Shown here one piece after another: positions 48,401 to 59,780 of a stretch of 64,000 nt of DNA; the first letter of the stretch is position 1, and each line of letters begins with the position of its first letter. The stretch lies in the NCBI GenBank assembly GCA_002245135.1, contig NGBS01000873.1, forward strand, positions 310,001-374,000, given 5' to 3'. A program made the translations under genes and the position numbers. Source of the stretch: Proteromonas lacertae (Eukaryota > Sar > Bigyra > Opalinata > Proteromonadidae). The notes under the pieces were generated by a model. It had not been told where the DNA came from and made no database searches. It was given only the letters and a program-made list of their open reading frames with translations.

Positions 48401-48794
48401 CGTATATTGAACATATCAAATTAGATATATCACTTCTTAATAATGTTTTACTGAAGATTACCTCTTCTAGGTCTCTAGTGTAGTATTCTCTCTCTAATGT
48501 AATGTATTCACCATGATTATTCAGTTGATGTATTTTGTAAGGATAAATGAAGAGTGTACAGCAATAAAATATAAACGAGTTATTTTCACAGAATATAAAT
48601 ATCTTCTTTTCCCTTATTCTTACTGCATTAATGATTTTGAATATTTTATTACCAGTTTTACATCGAACAACCAAATCTACTTCATTAACACTTTTTTCTA
48701 TTCTATCTTTTATCTAAATAATAGTGAATTAGAATACATCTATTTCAAACGGTACTATCGAGGATAATATATCATCTACAAATGTATTTAGCAT
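45471..48794 (-). CDS. Pseudokinase-leucine-rich-repeat protein, copy A
   Basis: ATG 48794 (MLNTFVDDILSSIVPFEID), intron, then a kinase-like domain: 'DVSNLKSSNIIYEDDGKVKLCDLFINTLR' is the catalytic/DFG region, 'FKSPEELNG' the APE motif and 'SVIWSIGSILYEMINKKLPF' helix F. The catalytic HRD Asp is replaced by Asn (VSNLKSSN) and no Gly-rich loop is clear, so it is probably inactive. A helical linker leads to about eight LRR units of the ribonuclease-inhibitor type ('ISNAGLKLLLDS', 'MGLSSTGLKYLIEGL'), each split by a short phase-1 intron just before the Asn position. One extra base at about 48065 breaks the frame relative to copy B. It likely scaffolds rather than phosphorylates. Confidence 0.72.
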
Positions 48795-48985
48795 TTTTAA
48801 AAGTAATGTAACGGATATATTTTATTTATAAGTTTATTATCAACAATAATTTATGAAGAACAAATACAATTTCATACAACTGTTTTACAAATAAATAAAA
48901 ACAAGCAATTAATCACAACTATCTAAATCTATTCTAATAATATGATTTTCGACATTTCATTTTAACACTATAAGGAGATTTATAT

Positions 48986-50347
48986 CTATTGAAATTTATA
49001 TCTCGATAATATTCTGTATTTTTTAAATAAATCACAAGGAGGTTCTTCTATATATGGATGATCTGGTTTAACTATACATTTCTTATGTATTTCTCTTGAT
49101 GTTTTTGGTCGTTTCAATTCAGATAATGGTTTTATTACTGGTTTATATGAAGATCTTCTCATCGAATATCTAAAAGGTGAAACTGGCACAATTGGTTGGA
49201 TATTATTATTATTATTGTTATTATTATTATATTCATCATTGTCTTCTTCTTCTTCCTCCTCCTCTTCTTCTTCATTTATTGGTATTTCATTCTCATATCT
49301 ATCTTCAAATATTGGTTGTTGTTGTTGTTGTTGTGTTTTAATTGGAGAAAACAACTTTGTTTTATTTCGATTCTTATTATTTGATTTCATTTTTCTTCTT
49401 GAAGTTGATGGTATTGTTGTTCCTGGTGGTGGTGTTGGAATAAATTGAGTTGGTATTTTAACATTTATATTGTCATGATTTGTTAGTTCTTTATTAAAAA
49501 AATGTTTAAGAAAAGAATTATATTCATTTTTACTTTTTCTTAAATTGTTATAAAATTCATCGAAATGATCATATATATCATATTCTTCTATTTCCTCTTC
49601 TTCTTCTTCTCTTTTATTTTCTTTTTTGTTCTTCAAAATTGGAGGTTCTTCTTTTCCAAATATTGAAACTGGATCTGGTAGTATTATATTCTTTATTTTT
49701 GGTTGAAATAATTGACTACAGAATTTACAGATATGAGTTTCACCATACATATATCCTCTATTCCATTTTTCTTTTACATAATCTAATCTTAATCCCCATT
49801 CTTCTCTCTTCTTATATATTGCTTTGTAAGTTATCTTATACTATTCATTATATTATATTATTTATTTATTTTATACAGGTAAGTTTACTTTTGAAAATTT
49901 ATATTCACATAATGCACATTTTACTTTATTTGCTACTCTACTATCTATTGGCTGTTTCTTCTTCAATAATTCTTCTTTCTTGTTCTTTGGTAAGAATTTC
50001 TCATTTACTCTTATTGACTTTATTGGATGGTCTGGATCATCTGGAGGTGAAAATACACTTCCATCTAATTGTGGTTTAGCTGGACGAGTTTGTACATTCT
50101 CTACTGATAAAGAATGTTTTGTATCTCCCATCTTCTTCCATGTTGTTGTAACTACTAACTCATGACCACTTGGAGTTTTTGAAAGCATGTAATCTCCTTT
50201 TAAAGGAATAACTGGTAAAGCATTATATTTAATCCTTCTTTCATTTAAACTTTTTGACTTAATAGTTGATAATGGCAGTGTGTATTCATATTCATATTTT
50301 TCATTGTTTCTATCATCTAGTTCTGTTTTATTTTCGTTTCTTTTCAT
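48986..50347 (-). CDS. Conserved-looking protein with paired Cys motifs, function unknown
   Basis: Two exons joined across a 36-nt intron (about 49840-49875) give 441 residues. The middle holds 'KVKCALCEYKFSKVNLPYKITYKAIYKKREEWG' and, 45 residues later, 'GETHICKFCSQLFQP', two C-x2-C pairs that could share one zinc ion. The N-terminus has 'LPVIPLKGDYMLSKTPSGHELVVTTTWKK'. The C-terminal half is low complexity (Glu, Asn and Gln runs) and closes with a basic segment 'LKRPKTSREIHKKC'. I do not recognise the family with confidence; the ordered central block suggests real conservation. Confidence 0.6.
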
Positions 50348-50583
50348 TTTGTTGAAACTAAACGACTATATTTTTTGAATTGCAAAAGAACGATATAATC
50401 AAACTGATTAAGATTTAAGAATAAAAAAATAATTTATGACTGAATATTGATATTAAAAGTGATTAATTTAGTTAAATAATGAATCTACTATATTATTCAA
50501 TAAAACAAAGCATCAAACACAATAAATTCAGAAGAAGTTAAAAATTAAGAAATATAAATAAGAAAAATGAAGGTAAGAAATAA

Positions 50584-51043
50584 CTAATCTGTTAAATCAA
50601 CGTCATCTTCTTCAGCAAGCATTTTTTCAAGCATTTTCTCTCTCATATCTTCAGACATATCACCACCATCAACTCCAATAACTAATTGTCCCTTTCCTTC
50701 CTTAATTGCTTTTGTTTCTGGTGTTTCTGCGTCAATGATAAAATGATTATCACAGTGTGGACAATACTCATCAGCTTCTTCAAATTCTCTAGCAAAGTAA
50801 AGATAGAATCATACAACATATTTTTTCTAAACACCTTCTTACATTTCTTACAAGCAAAAACCTATCACGGATTATTAACAAACAAATACCATTTCAGTAG
50901 TTTTAATTAATGGGTGATCTTGTGATTCTTCATGACACTTTGGGCAATCAAACCATTTTTTACAACATGGAGATCTTATAGAGACCTAATAAAAAATAAA
51001 AACCGAACAATCGTACTTGTGCATTAAGAATATGCTTACACAT
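50584..51043 (-). CDS. CHY-type zinc finger protein
   Basis: ATG 51043, three introns of 31, 28 and 29 nt, stop TAG 50584-50586; 123 residues. The sequence 'CKHILNAQVSIRSPCCKKWFDCPKCHEE' followed by 'HPLIKTTEMVFACKKCKKVFRK' and 'EADEYCPHCDNHF' contains the CHY domain pattern (C-x-H, CC, C-x2-CH, C-x2-C, C-x2-C), which binds three zinc ions. An acidic tail ends DDVDLTD. Related stand-alone CHY proteins include yeast Hot13 in the mitochondrial intermembrane space, but this one resembles the C-terminal CHY segment of larger fungal and protist proteins more closely. Role not established. Confidence 0.8.
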
Positions 51044-51154
51044 TTCAAAAACAAAAATTCAAAAAACTGAAACTTTATAAAAAATAGAACCGTTTCTTAA
51101 TTAATAAAATTCAAAATTCCTCAAAATCCAACAAATATAAATAAATTAATTCAT

Positions 51155-54100
51155 TTAAATATCAGAACCTCTACCTAAAGCTTCATCAAGAGAAACACTA
51201 TCTTTTGGAAGTCTTCTTTTATCTAATCCATCCAAAACTTCCTTCTTATATCCATTCCATTTCTTCTGAAATTTCAATCTATCATTAATTTCAGTACAGT
51301 TTTCATAAGTTGGTCTATAATACTGTATTAATCTATATATTTTATTTTCTAGATGATTAGACTTAACGATATAATGAATTTGTAACTTATCAATCGACAA
51401 AGTTTCAGCATACATATCTACATAAATAGTAGCTGGCTCAATTCCATTCCAAGGATCAATCACACTAATCTCTCCACAGAAACTAGGTGGTAAAATAATA
51501 CCTGTTTTAATCTGTCTTTTTGAAGCATTTTGATATTTTTCTTGAGTTTTATAATACTCTTGTTTCAAATCATTCAGATTTCTCTTTAATGTCAATTTCT
51601 TATCATCATATTCATATGGATTAGCTTTAAACTGATGTAAAGTATGATGAAATTCATATTTTGTAGATAATTCATGTAAAGCATGATCTTGCTGCTGAAA
51701 TTTATATTCTATTTCACTCAAGTAATCTGGATATATCATTATATCCAAACTACCTTTCAATAATATGTGAAAACAAGTACTTGGCTGTCCTTGAATCAAT
51801 ATTCTTGTTCTTTTCTTATGACATTTCCAGGCGGCTGAACAGGCTAAATATAATAACTGATCTTTATTGAAACATTCTAAAGCATGACATCTTTCTAACC
51901 AAGATACTTTTAAATCAATTTCATCTTGTGCAAATTCTCTAATATATTTATTATAATCTAATTTTGAGATCATTACCACTTGTGTCTCTTCTTTTACTAT
52001 TAAATCTGCATTTCTCTATATACATATATTAATTAAAAAATATATATATATACAGATGTTCCTAATAACAATTCACTATCTCCATAGACATCATTTGCTA
52101 ATAAAACATTAATAACAATATTATTGAAATTAGGTGGAATAACATCAACTCTTCCATTCACTATTATACCAAAATAATCAGGAATTTGACCAGCTCTACA
52201 TATACATTCACCAGTATGGAAAGTCTTAAACACACAATGTTGAGCGATTGTTTCTTGAGCATCTTTAGGCGATTTAGCAATGTAATTTATATTTGATAAA
52301 AATATAACAATATAAGACACTTGTGCGTTTGTTCTATTGTATTCTTTCTTACGAAGTGCTTTGATTAAATCACTTTCTCCTTCGAACAATTGACTATGAA
52401 TACTCACTATTCAAATAATAATAATAATATATAATATTATACCACTTGCATCATATACTTCAATATCTCCTTTCTTCTCTCTTTCTGCTCTTTTCTGTCT
52501 AATCAAATTTTGTACCAACTATATATATATAAACACAAAATATTATATAATAATATATACATCACTCATAGTACAAATTTTCCCTTGTAATTGTTTAGCA
52601 ATATTATAATCAGTCTGAGCTTCAACAAAGAAACCTAATCTTCTATATACTAAAGCTCTATTCTTATAGCAATCAATGTCATCTGGTGAATTCTGTATTG
52701 CTATAGTAAAATCTTCAATACTCTCATTAAATTTACCTACATGTGAATACATAATACCTCGATTATATAAAGCAGCTGCATTATTGGGTTGATATTTTAA
52801 ACAAGTTGTCATATCAGCAATTGCTTCTTCCATTTGTCTCATTTTGAATAATGCCATTGATTTAGCAAAATATAAATTACAAAATATAATTGTAGCAGAT
52901 GGTGTTACTGGATCACCATTTTTGAATTTTGGAACTAATTTTATACCTCTATTATACAGTTGAATTGCTCTTTTTAATTGATTCTTCTTCATTTGTTCAT
53001 ATCCTTTACTTAAATAATCATCAGATGGTGTATCAGCACATCTTCTAAACTCTAATTCTCTTATATCACTTTGTAATAATACTGGCTGATAGTTGGTAAT
53101 TTTATTGAATTTAATTTCTGGATCACCTTTTACAGCTGGAAAATAAGGAGAAACTCCTGGTCTAAGGATTTTACTAACATCTTTTGGATTAATAATTGTA
53201 GCTTGAGCAACAGGAACTTCAATTTTTTCTTTCTTCTTTTTAGTTAATGGAGATTCAGCTAATATTGGTTCTTCATCTACCATTTCTCCTTTATTATCAA
53301 TTGGCATGAATGTGAATTTACTACCCTGTTCTCCTCGTTTATCTGGAGTTAATATAGCTGATGGATTAGCAGTGGAACATCTTGAAAGTCTTCTCAATGG
53401 AACATTATTGGGTGAAGCAATAAAAGAGGATTGATGTGTCAAGCTTGGTGTAGAATATGGCCTTGGTCCTTCACTAAGTGAAGATTTTCTACCAGTACTT
53501 TGCTCTTCAGGTATTATTGATGTTCTGTAGATTTTAGATACACGATTTTCAACATATTTTTTATTTATATCGTCTAATCTATGGTTATTTACATCTACAT
53601 CTGCTCTTAATAATTCTTCTTGATATTCTATTACTTCATCATCTCCTAAATGACTCTAGTTTATAATAATAATAATAATTATTATTATATATATATACTC
53701 TTGCTATATTATAATCAACAGACATTACAGATGTATAAACTTTACCAGAAATATGATTTAATTTAATAATTTCTTCTATTTTTTTAATCACTGGTGAATT
53801 TAAACCAATTGGTTTTATTACATATCCTGTAACTCCCATTTTAAGACAATCTTGGATTATACTATATGTATATATATATTATTATATACTCCTGTTGTAA
53901 ATCAAATTTATCTTTATCAATTGTGACTATAACTGGAACTCTTATTGGAATTGTATCATTTTTATCCATATATAACTGCCCCATTTCTTTAGACATTGTT
54001 GAATTAATACATTGCAACAATTTTTGACCATTTGTAATATTTGAAAAAATAGGAATAACTAAATCACAGATAATTAATTCCATTGTATTGTCTTTGAGGT

Positions 54101-54424
54101 AATCAATAATTGATTTTACATCTGCAAATTCTTTAGTCTTATAGCCATCAGCAGATAAAACATGACTCAACGATAAACGACTAAGAAACTAAAATAAAAA
54201 TCATACGTTCCAACATCATGTTCTAATAATCCAATAACTTGTTCATAATTCTTTTTTATTACAATCTGCCTTGGTCTATTATTCGCTAACTTCTTAATTC
54301 TCTCTTTTTCTGCTTGCATGGCTATTTTCTTCTCTTTTTTTGCTCTAAATTTTCTTACTTTACGCAAAAGAAGGTTTTTTACCTTCGGTATAGCTGCTTC
54401 TAATTCTAATATATCAAAATCCAT
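51155..54424 (-). CDS. Receiver-like domain-TPR-double cyclic-nucleotide-binding fusion protein
   Basis: ATG 54424 to stop 51155, with about seven short introns all in frame; roughly 970 residues. After a basic helix comes a response-regulator-like domain: acidic pair in 'LLEHDVG', phospho-acceptor-type Asp in 'LIICDLVIP', Thr in 'PVIVTID' and Lys in 'GYVIKPI', in the correct order. A Ser/Pro-rich linker leads to TPRs ('YLSKGYEQMKKNQLKRAIQLYNRGIKL', 'AALYNRGIMYSHVGKFNESIEDF', 'CYKNRALVYRRLGFFVEAQTDY'). Two cNMP folds follow; the first keeps the cassette 'YGDSELLLGTSRNADL' including its Arg, the second (FCGEISVIDPWNGIEPATIY) lacks the Arg. It could link phosphorelay or a pseudo-receiver to cyclic-nucleotide sensing on a TPR scaffold, perhaps in the cilium. 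Confidence 0.75.
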
Positions 54425-54587
54425 ATTAACGACAAAACAACGAAACGGGTATAATTTTTTTAAATATCATTCTATTCATTCTCTTTAGCAGCCAACAAAT
54501 AATGAAAAATTCACTTTTAATTATATTAAAGTAATTATGCTAAATATTTTTCCATTAAAAGAGAAGATAGAAAAATAGAGATTCTAT

Positions 54588-55500
54588 TTAGCTTTCAGCT
54601 GCAGGAGGAGAAAATCTAGGAGGAAGTTCATCAGTAGAAGAAGGAAGTGCTACATTATCAGGAGGTTCGAATCTACAAGGCGGAGGAATAGCATCTTTCT
54701 TTTGAGCTTTAGGAGGTGAAAAATTACCAGCAGTAACTTCAGTCAGAGTCTCTGTCTTATTTTTATTATCATTGAGTTTAACAGGAGGAATAAATCCACC
54801 AGGATAGCAGTTAGGAACAGGAAGTGGCATTGGTTTTTTCTCAAGTCCCTCTGCACCAATAGCACCAGGCATAGGAGCAGTGGATGCAGGTGTAGTTATC
54901 GATCTTCTTTTAGGTTTTGTTAAAGACGGTTCTGTTAATAGATTACCAGTATTTCTAAGGGAAGTTCTACCACCATTTGAACCTTGTGATCCTCTTGATA
55001 GTTTTGAACCTGATTTAGTAGTGTTTTTAGATAATGGTTCTTCCCTTGGTTTATAAGCCACTAATGGTTCAATTTCTATTTCTATTTCACCTGCTGGTTT
55101 TTTAGATTTACTTATAAATCCAGATTCGTGTGATATAGGCAACCAAATTCGATTGAGATATCCTCTATTTTGAAACAATTGCGCAATAGCTATTCCAACC
55201 ATTCCAATCATTGATCTAGAAGATATTTTTTTATCATAACTATTTAAAAATAAAAGATTTGGACATACACTTCAATGAATATATTTTTAGTATTTCCATC
55301 AACAGTAATCTCCACTAAATCATCCCATTCTATTTCATTTTAAAATCATAATCAATACTTGCTTCTTTTCCAGTATTTTCACTAACAGAGGTTTGAAACT
55401 TCCTTTCACCCACTGTAATTACAGCCACTGGCGACTGATTTCCAAAAGTTTGTACCTTTCTCAGGTTTCTTGCTTGATACACATATAAATTTAAATTCAT
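54588..55500 (-). CDS. C2-domain protein with proline-rich tail
   Basis: ATG 55500 (MNLNLYVYQARNLRKVQTFGNQSPVA) and two 29-nt introns give 284 residues. Residues ~1-120 form a C2 domain: 'LYVYQARNLR' strand 1, 'QSPVAVITVGERKFQTSVSENTGKEAKWDDLVEITV', 'KNIFIEVYDKK' and 'MIGMVGIAIAQLF'. The acidic Ca2+ loop residues are mostly absent, so Ca2+-independent lipid or protein binding is more likely. The rest is Pro/Ser/Lys-rich and ends 'PPRFSPPAAES', like small plant C2 proteins (SRC2 type) in layout. It is divergent from the SNARE gene with 64 bp between starts. Confidence 0.7.
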
Positions 55501-55564
55501 TCAAAACTAAAATGAAAAAGACAAGCTTTATATCAAGCTAACATTAAATCAGTTTTAACTTAAT

Positions 55565-56462
55565 ATGAGTGAAGTGGAGCCGATAATAAAGAGAATTCTT
55601 GAATTGCAAGAAGTCTATACTGTAGACCTTGAAGACCCACAGGTTAAAAAAGAAGCTCGATCAAATTTCTTTAGAATGAAGAAGAAGGTGAAATCTGAGA
55701 TTGACGAAACTCGAGAAGTAAAATATATTGTTTTATTGAATAGTTAATAACCAAAAGAAATGCACTAATAGAAGCAGGAAGTAATCGTAGACTTGTAATT
55801 GAGATGAACTCCTCAATTCGATATGAATTGAATCAGGTTTTAGCTGACTTTAATAGTTTAGGTGAATTAATAGAACAAGAAAATAAAAGTAGAAGAGTAT
55901 TTTATATTCGATTATAACTATTTAATATAAATAGTCTAAATTAACTCCAGATGAAAAGCAATTTCGAACTAAAGTAATAACAGAACTTCTCAAAGAAATA
56001 ATGGAAATTAAAAAAGATGCAGAAGAAAAAGTGATGAATGATGATGATGATTTTGTATGTAAAAATGACGATATCCAAACTATACCAGAAGATGGGAAAA
56101 TTCCATCAACAGCTGGAGGTGAAGCTGAAAATCCAGAATTAACAGAAGATCAGAAACAAGCTTTAGCACAAATACAGCAAAATGACAAAGAGATTGATGA
56201 TATGATTAATATAATAGGAGATGGTTTGGATACTCTCAAAGATATAGCCACAAATATGGGAGATGAGTTGAAGAAACAGGAACAGAAGATTAACGATATA
56301 GATAAAAATATGGACACACAACAAGCAAAATTAGATAAGAATAACAAAGAATTGAACAGGCTAATAGATGAAGCTAAAAAAGAAGATCACTTTTGTAGAT
56401 ATCTTGTGATGATCGTCTTAATTGTCGCTGTTGGACTGACTTTGTATAATATGTTAACATAA
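55565..56462 (+). CDS. Qc-SNARE resembling SYP7 syntaxins
   Basis: ATG 55565, introns of 26 and 38 nt, 277 residues. The C-terminal SNARE helix 'IINIIGDGLDTLKDIATNMGDELKKQEQKINDID' is closest in my reading to plant SYP71-73 ('GLDTLKDMA.DMNEE.DRQ.P..DEID'), with the zero-layer Gln in KKQEQ. A tail anchor follows directly (CRYLVMIVLIVAVGLTLYNML). The N-terminal half is helical, as in SYP7 proteins. Known SYP7 proteins act in ER and plasma-membrane fusion in plants and occur in some protists; the exact membrane here is unknown. Orientation and the short spacing to the C2 gene suggest a shared promoter. Confidence 0.82.
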
Positions 56463-56771
56463 ATCCTTTATACTTTTATGATGTTTTTTGCTGCATCGGG
56501 TTTAAATGTGTTTTTAATAAGAGATCTCAGCTGCAATCATGTGAGCGCATATTTTAGAGATAATACTCAATCAGATCAATATCTGACGTGTATAACCAAA
56601 TGTAATTGGGGAAATAGGTTTGACACTCAAGCCTAAATACGAGCCAAGCCAACCAATCATATTGCGTAAATAAAAAATAAAGAAAGCTCATTTGTTAGTT
56701 CACGATCAGAGTCAAACCTCGAAACCGCCTTTTTTTTTGTGTTTTTTAATTGTTTATAGAAAAGTAATTTA
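56463..56771. other. Promoter region of the MYB gene
   Basis: About 310 bp with several short inverted motifs (GAGATCTC at 56520-56527, and 'gtttgac'/'gtcaaac' copies near 56618 and 56711) and ACCAATCA at 56652. No gene seen. Confidence 0.4.
56652..56659 (+). promoter_or_regulatory. CCAAT-box-like element upstream of the MYB gene
   Basis: ACCAATCA, about 113 bp before ATG 56772; close to the GCCAATCA elements upstream of hexokinase and PCCB. Confidence 0.3.
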
Positions 56772-57703
56772 ATGGAAACTATACCATTTATGTCGTTAGA
56801 TAATTCGCTAAGTCAAAATGTATGGAGTAGAATTTATATGTTTTAGGAATTACAGAAAATGAGTCAATATGAACAGCCAACTAAACAAAAACACCACACA
56901 AAAACTTTTGCTGATCACATCGGTATACCAACAAACACTATACTGTAGGCCGTTGGACAAAAGAGGAACATGATCTTTTTCTTGAGGGTTTAGATAAGTA
57001 CGGCAAAGATTGGAAAATGATTTCTACTTTAGTTAAAACTAGAACTGTTGTACAAGTCCGTACTCATGCTCAAAAGTATTTTCAGAAATTATCAAAACAG
57101 AACATTACATTTGACATTGATTCTATGCCTATGCAGTACCCTATACAATTCAATTATCAGCCGCAATATTATAATCCTAACCAATGCGTTACACTAAAAC
57201 ATTTGCCTTTAATTGGTCCAAAACCTCAATACATGTCCAATACATCTACTAATGAGAATACTTCCATTCAACAAAGTCCTATTTCGTTGTGTAATCCTAA
57301 TTTATATTCAGATTCCTCGTATTATTTAAACATTCCACCTTGTCCTCAGAATAGTTGTATTACCACTACTACTACTACTAATAATAATAATATTGATAAT
57401 ACCAACACTACCAACTGTGATAATTACGCTTTGCCGCAGTATAATATTTATCAACAACAACAAGATTTGTTACAACAACAGCAATTGCAGCAGCATCAAC
57501 AACAACAACAACAACAGATGCAACTACCTTTATTGTCTTCTCAATCGTCCTTATTACAAACTCCTTCGTTTATACATGACTCACCAAGAGAATCATCATT
57601 TTCACAAGATTTTTTAAATCAAAACACGTGGTATGATGAGTTCAATGATGATTACAGTGATATTTTTTCGTCCTGTCCAGGATACCATTCTATGGATATA
57701 TAA
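56772..57703 (+). CDS. Single-repeat SHAQKYF-type MYB transcription factor
   Basis: ATG 56772, introns of 27 and 26 nt, 292 residues. The MYB repeat '[45 protein letters not shown]' spans residues ~38-85, split by the second intron right at GRW. The RTHAQKYF end defines the class known from plant circadian factors and from Dictyostelium and other protists, which bind GATA- or evening-element-type sites. The remainder is Pro/Asn/Gln-rich with long Gln and Asn runs, a likely activation region. Paralogue count and targets cannot be read from the window. Confidence 0.9.
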
Positions 57704-57880
57704 ATGTTTATCTTATCTAATATATATACTATTTTTTTCAACATTTTTCAACTAAACTGTGTTGCTGTTGGTTTTGAGAAATAATAAAAAAAATGACGAG
57801 TTTGTGTGAGGCTAATTGTGAATGACATTTTTATTAAAACACTTCATAGATTTGTTTTTTTGCATTTTTACTAATTTCTA

Positions 57881-59700
57881 ATGAGTGATAAAGTAGAACA
57901 AGCTCCAGAAGTTCCAGTTGAAGGAGGTATTGCAAAATTTTGCTTATTTTATCATTAGGTGAAACTTTGAGTAAAAATGAACTTAAAAGAAGAAAGAAGG
58001 CTGAAGAAGCTGCAAAAAAGAAAGCTGAAAAGGAAGCAGCTAAAGCTGCTAAAAAAGCTGAAGATGGAGAAGGTAAAGGTAAAGGAGCATCTTTAGATAA
58101 AGATACTGAAGAAACTGATCCATGGAAATATCATGAAAATCGTTCAAAGGTTGTATTTGCTGATGAAAAAGCATATTATCCTCACAAATTTCAAGTTTCT
58201 CTTAGAATCCCAGAATATGTCGAGAAATACAAGGATTTGGAAAATGACCAATTATTGACGGACCAATCTGTAAGTATTGCAGGAAGAGTATACAGTAAAC
58301 GTTCAAGTGGAAGTAAATTAGTATTTTACGATTGTCATGGAGAAGGATCAAAAGTACAAGTTATGTGTAACTTAATGTACTACACTCCATCCGAAGGAAG
58401 TTCAGAGGAAGAAAAAACTCAACAATTCATCACATGCAACAACAAGATCAAGAGAGGTGATATTATTGGTGTAGTAGGATTCCCAGGCAAGACAAAGAGA
58501 GGTGAATTATCCATTTTCGCACATACAATACAAATATTATCACCCTGTTTATACATGATGCCAGATGCAAGAATTGGATTGAAGGATCAAGAAACAAGAT
58601 ACAGACAAAGATACTTAGATTTAATGATTAGAGATAAAACTAGAACAATATTCAACACAAGAGCTAATATAATCCGTTCAATTCGTAAATATTTAGATAA
58701 TTTAGGATTCTTAGAAGTTGAAACTCCTATGATGAATATGAAAGCAGGTGGAGCAACAGCCAAGCCATTTGTAACTCATCACAATGATTTAAATATGGAA
58801 TTATTCATGAGAATAGCTCCTGAATTATATTTGAAACAGTTAGTAGTAGGTGGACTAGATAGAGTTTATGAGATTGGTCGACAATTTAGAAACGAAGGTA
58901 TTGATTTAACTCACAATCCAGAATTTACCACTTGTGAATTTTACATGGCTTATGCTGATTATAATGATTTAATGAATATGACTGAAGATATGATCAGTAA
59001 AATGGTTAAAGAAGTAACAGGTAGTTATATAATCGAATATCACAGTAATGGGATGGAAAATGAACCTGTAAAGATTGATTTTACTCCACCATGGAAGAGA
59101 TATTCAATGGTTTCAAGCGTAGAAGAATTTGGAGGATTTACCATTCCTAAACCATTAGAAAGTGATGAGTGTCATAATTTCTTACTTAAGAAATGTGAAG
59201 AGTTACAAGTCGACTGTCCAGACCCTAAAACAACAGCTAGATTATTAGATAAATTGGTAGAACATTTTATTGAACCAAAATGTACAAATCCTTCATTTAT
59301 TTGTGATCATCCTGAGATTTGCTCACCATTAGCTAAATTCCACAGAAGTATTCCAGGATTAACTGAAAGATTTGAATTATTTGTGAATTGTTTTGAATTA
59401 ATAAATGCTTATACTGAATTGAATGATCCAAAAGTTCAAAGAGAAAGATTTATGGGTCAAATGAAAGATAAAAGTGCTGGAGATGATGAAGCTCAGCCTT
59501 ATGATGAAGATTTCTGTGTAGCCTTAGAATATGGTTTACCACCAACTGGTGGTTGGGGATTAGGTGTAGATAGATTGACAATGTTACTAACAGATAGTAA
59601 TAATATTAAGGAAGTATTGTTATTCCCAGCAATGAAACCACAAGAATTACCAACTGCTCCTACTAATACTGAATCAACTCCATTACCTTCTAGTAGTTAA
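57881..59700 (+). CDS. KARS: Lysyl-tRNA synthetase, class II
   Basis: ATG 57881, one 32-nt intron (57927-57958), 595 residues. It charges tRNA-Lys. A eukaryote-specific Lys/Ala-rich helix ([26 protein letters not shown]) precedes the OB-fold anticodon domain ('[20 protein letters not shown]'). Class II motifs: motif 1 '[25 protein letters not shown]', motif 2 '[29 protein letters not shown]', motif 3 '[19 protein letters not shown]'. Length and order are those of the cytosolic enzyme. It ends 80 bp before the convergent end of pseudokinase-LRR copy B. Confidence 0.97.
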
Positions 59701-59780
59701 AAGAAATTGATTTTTTTTATTGAATTACATTTTTGTGTGTTTTGTTGGTATATATATATATATAATATAATAATTAATAA

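Noticed and set aside
56520-56720. tRNA or other Pol III gene in the MYB promoter, suggested by 'cgaaaccgcc' followed by a T run
   Set aside because: No A box, no cloverleaf and no B-box match at the right spacing on either strand.
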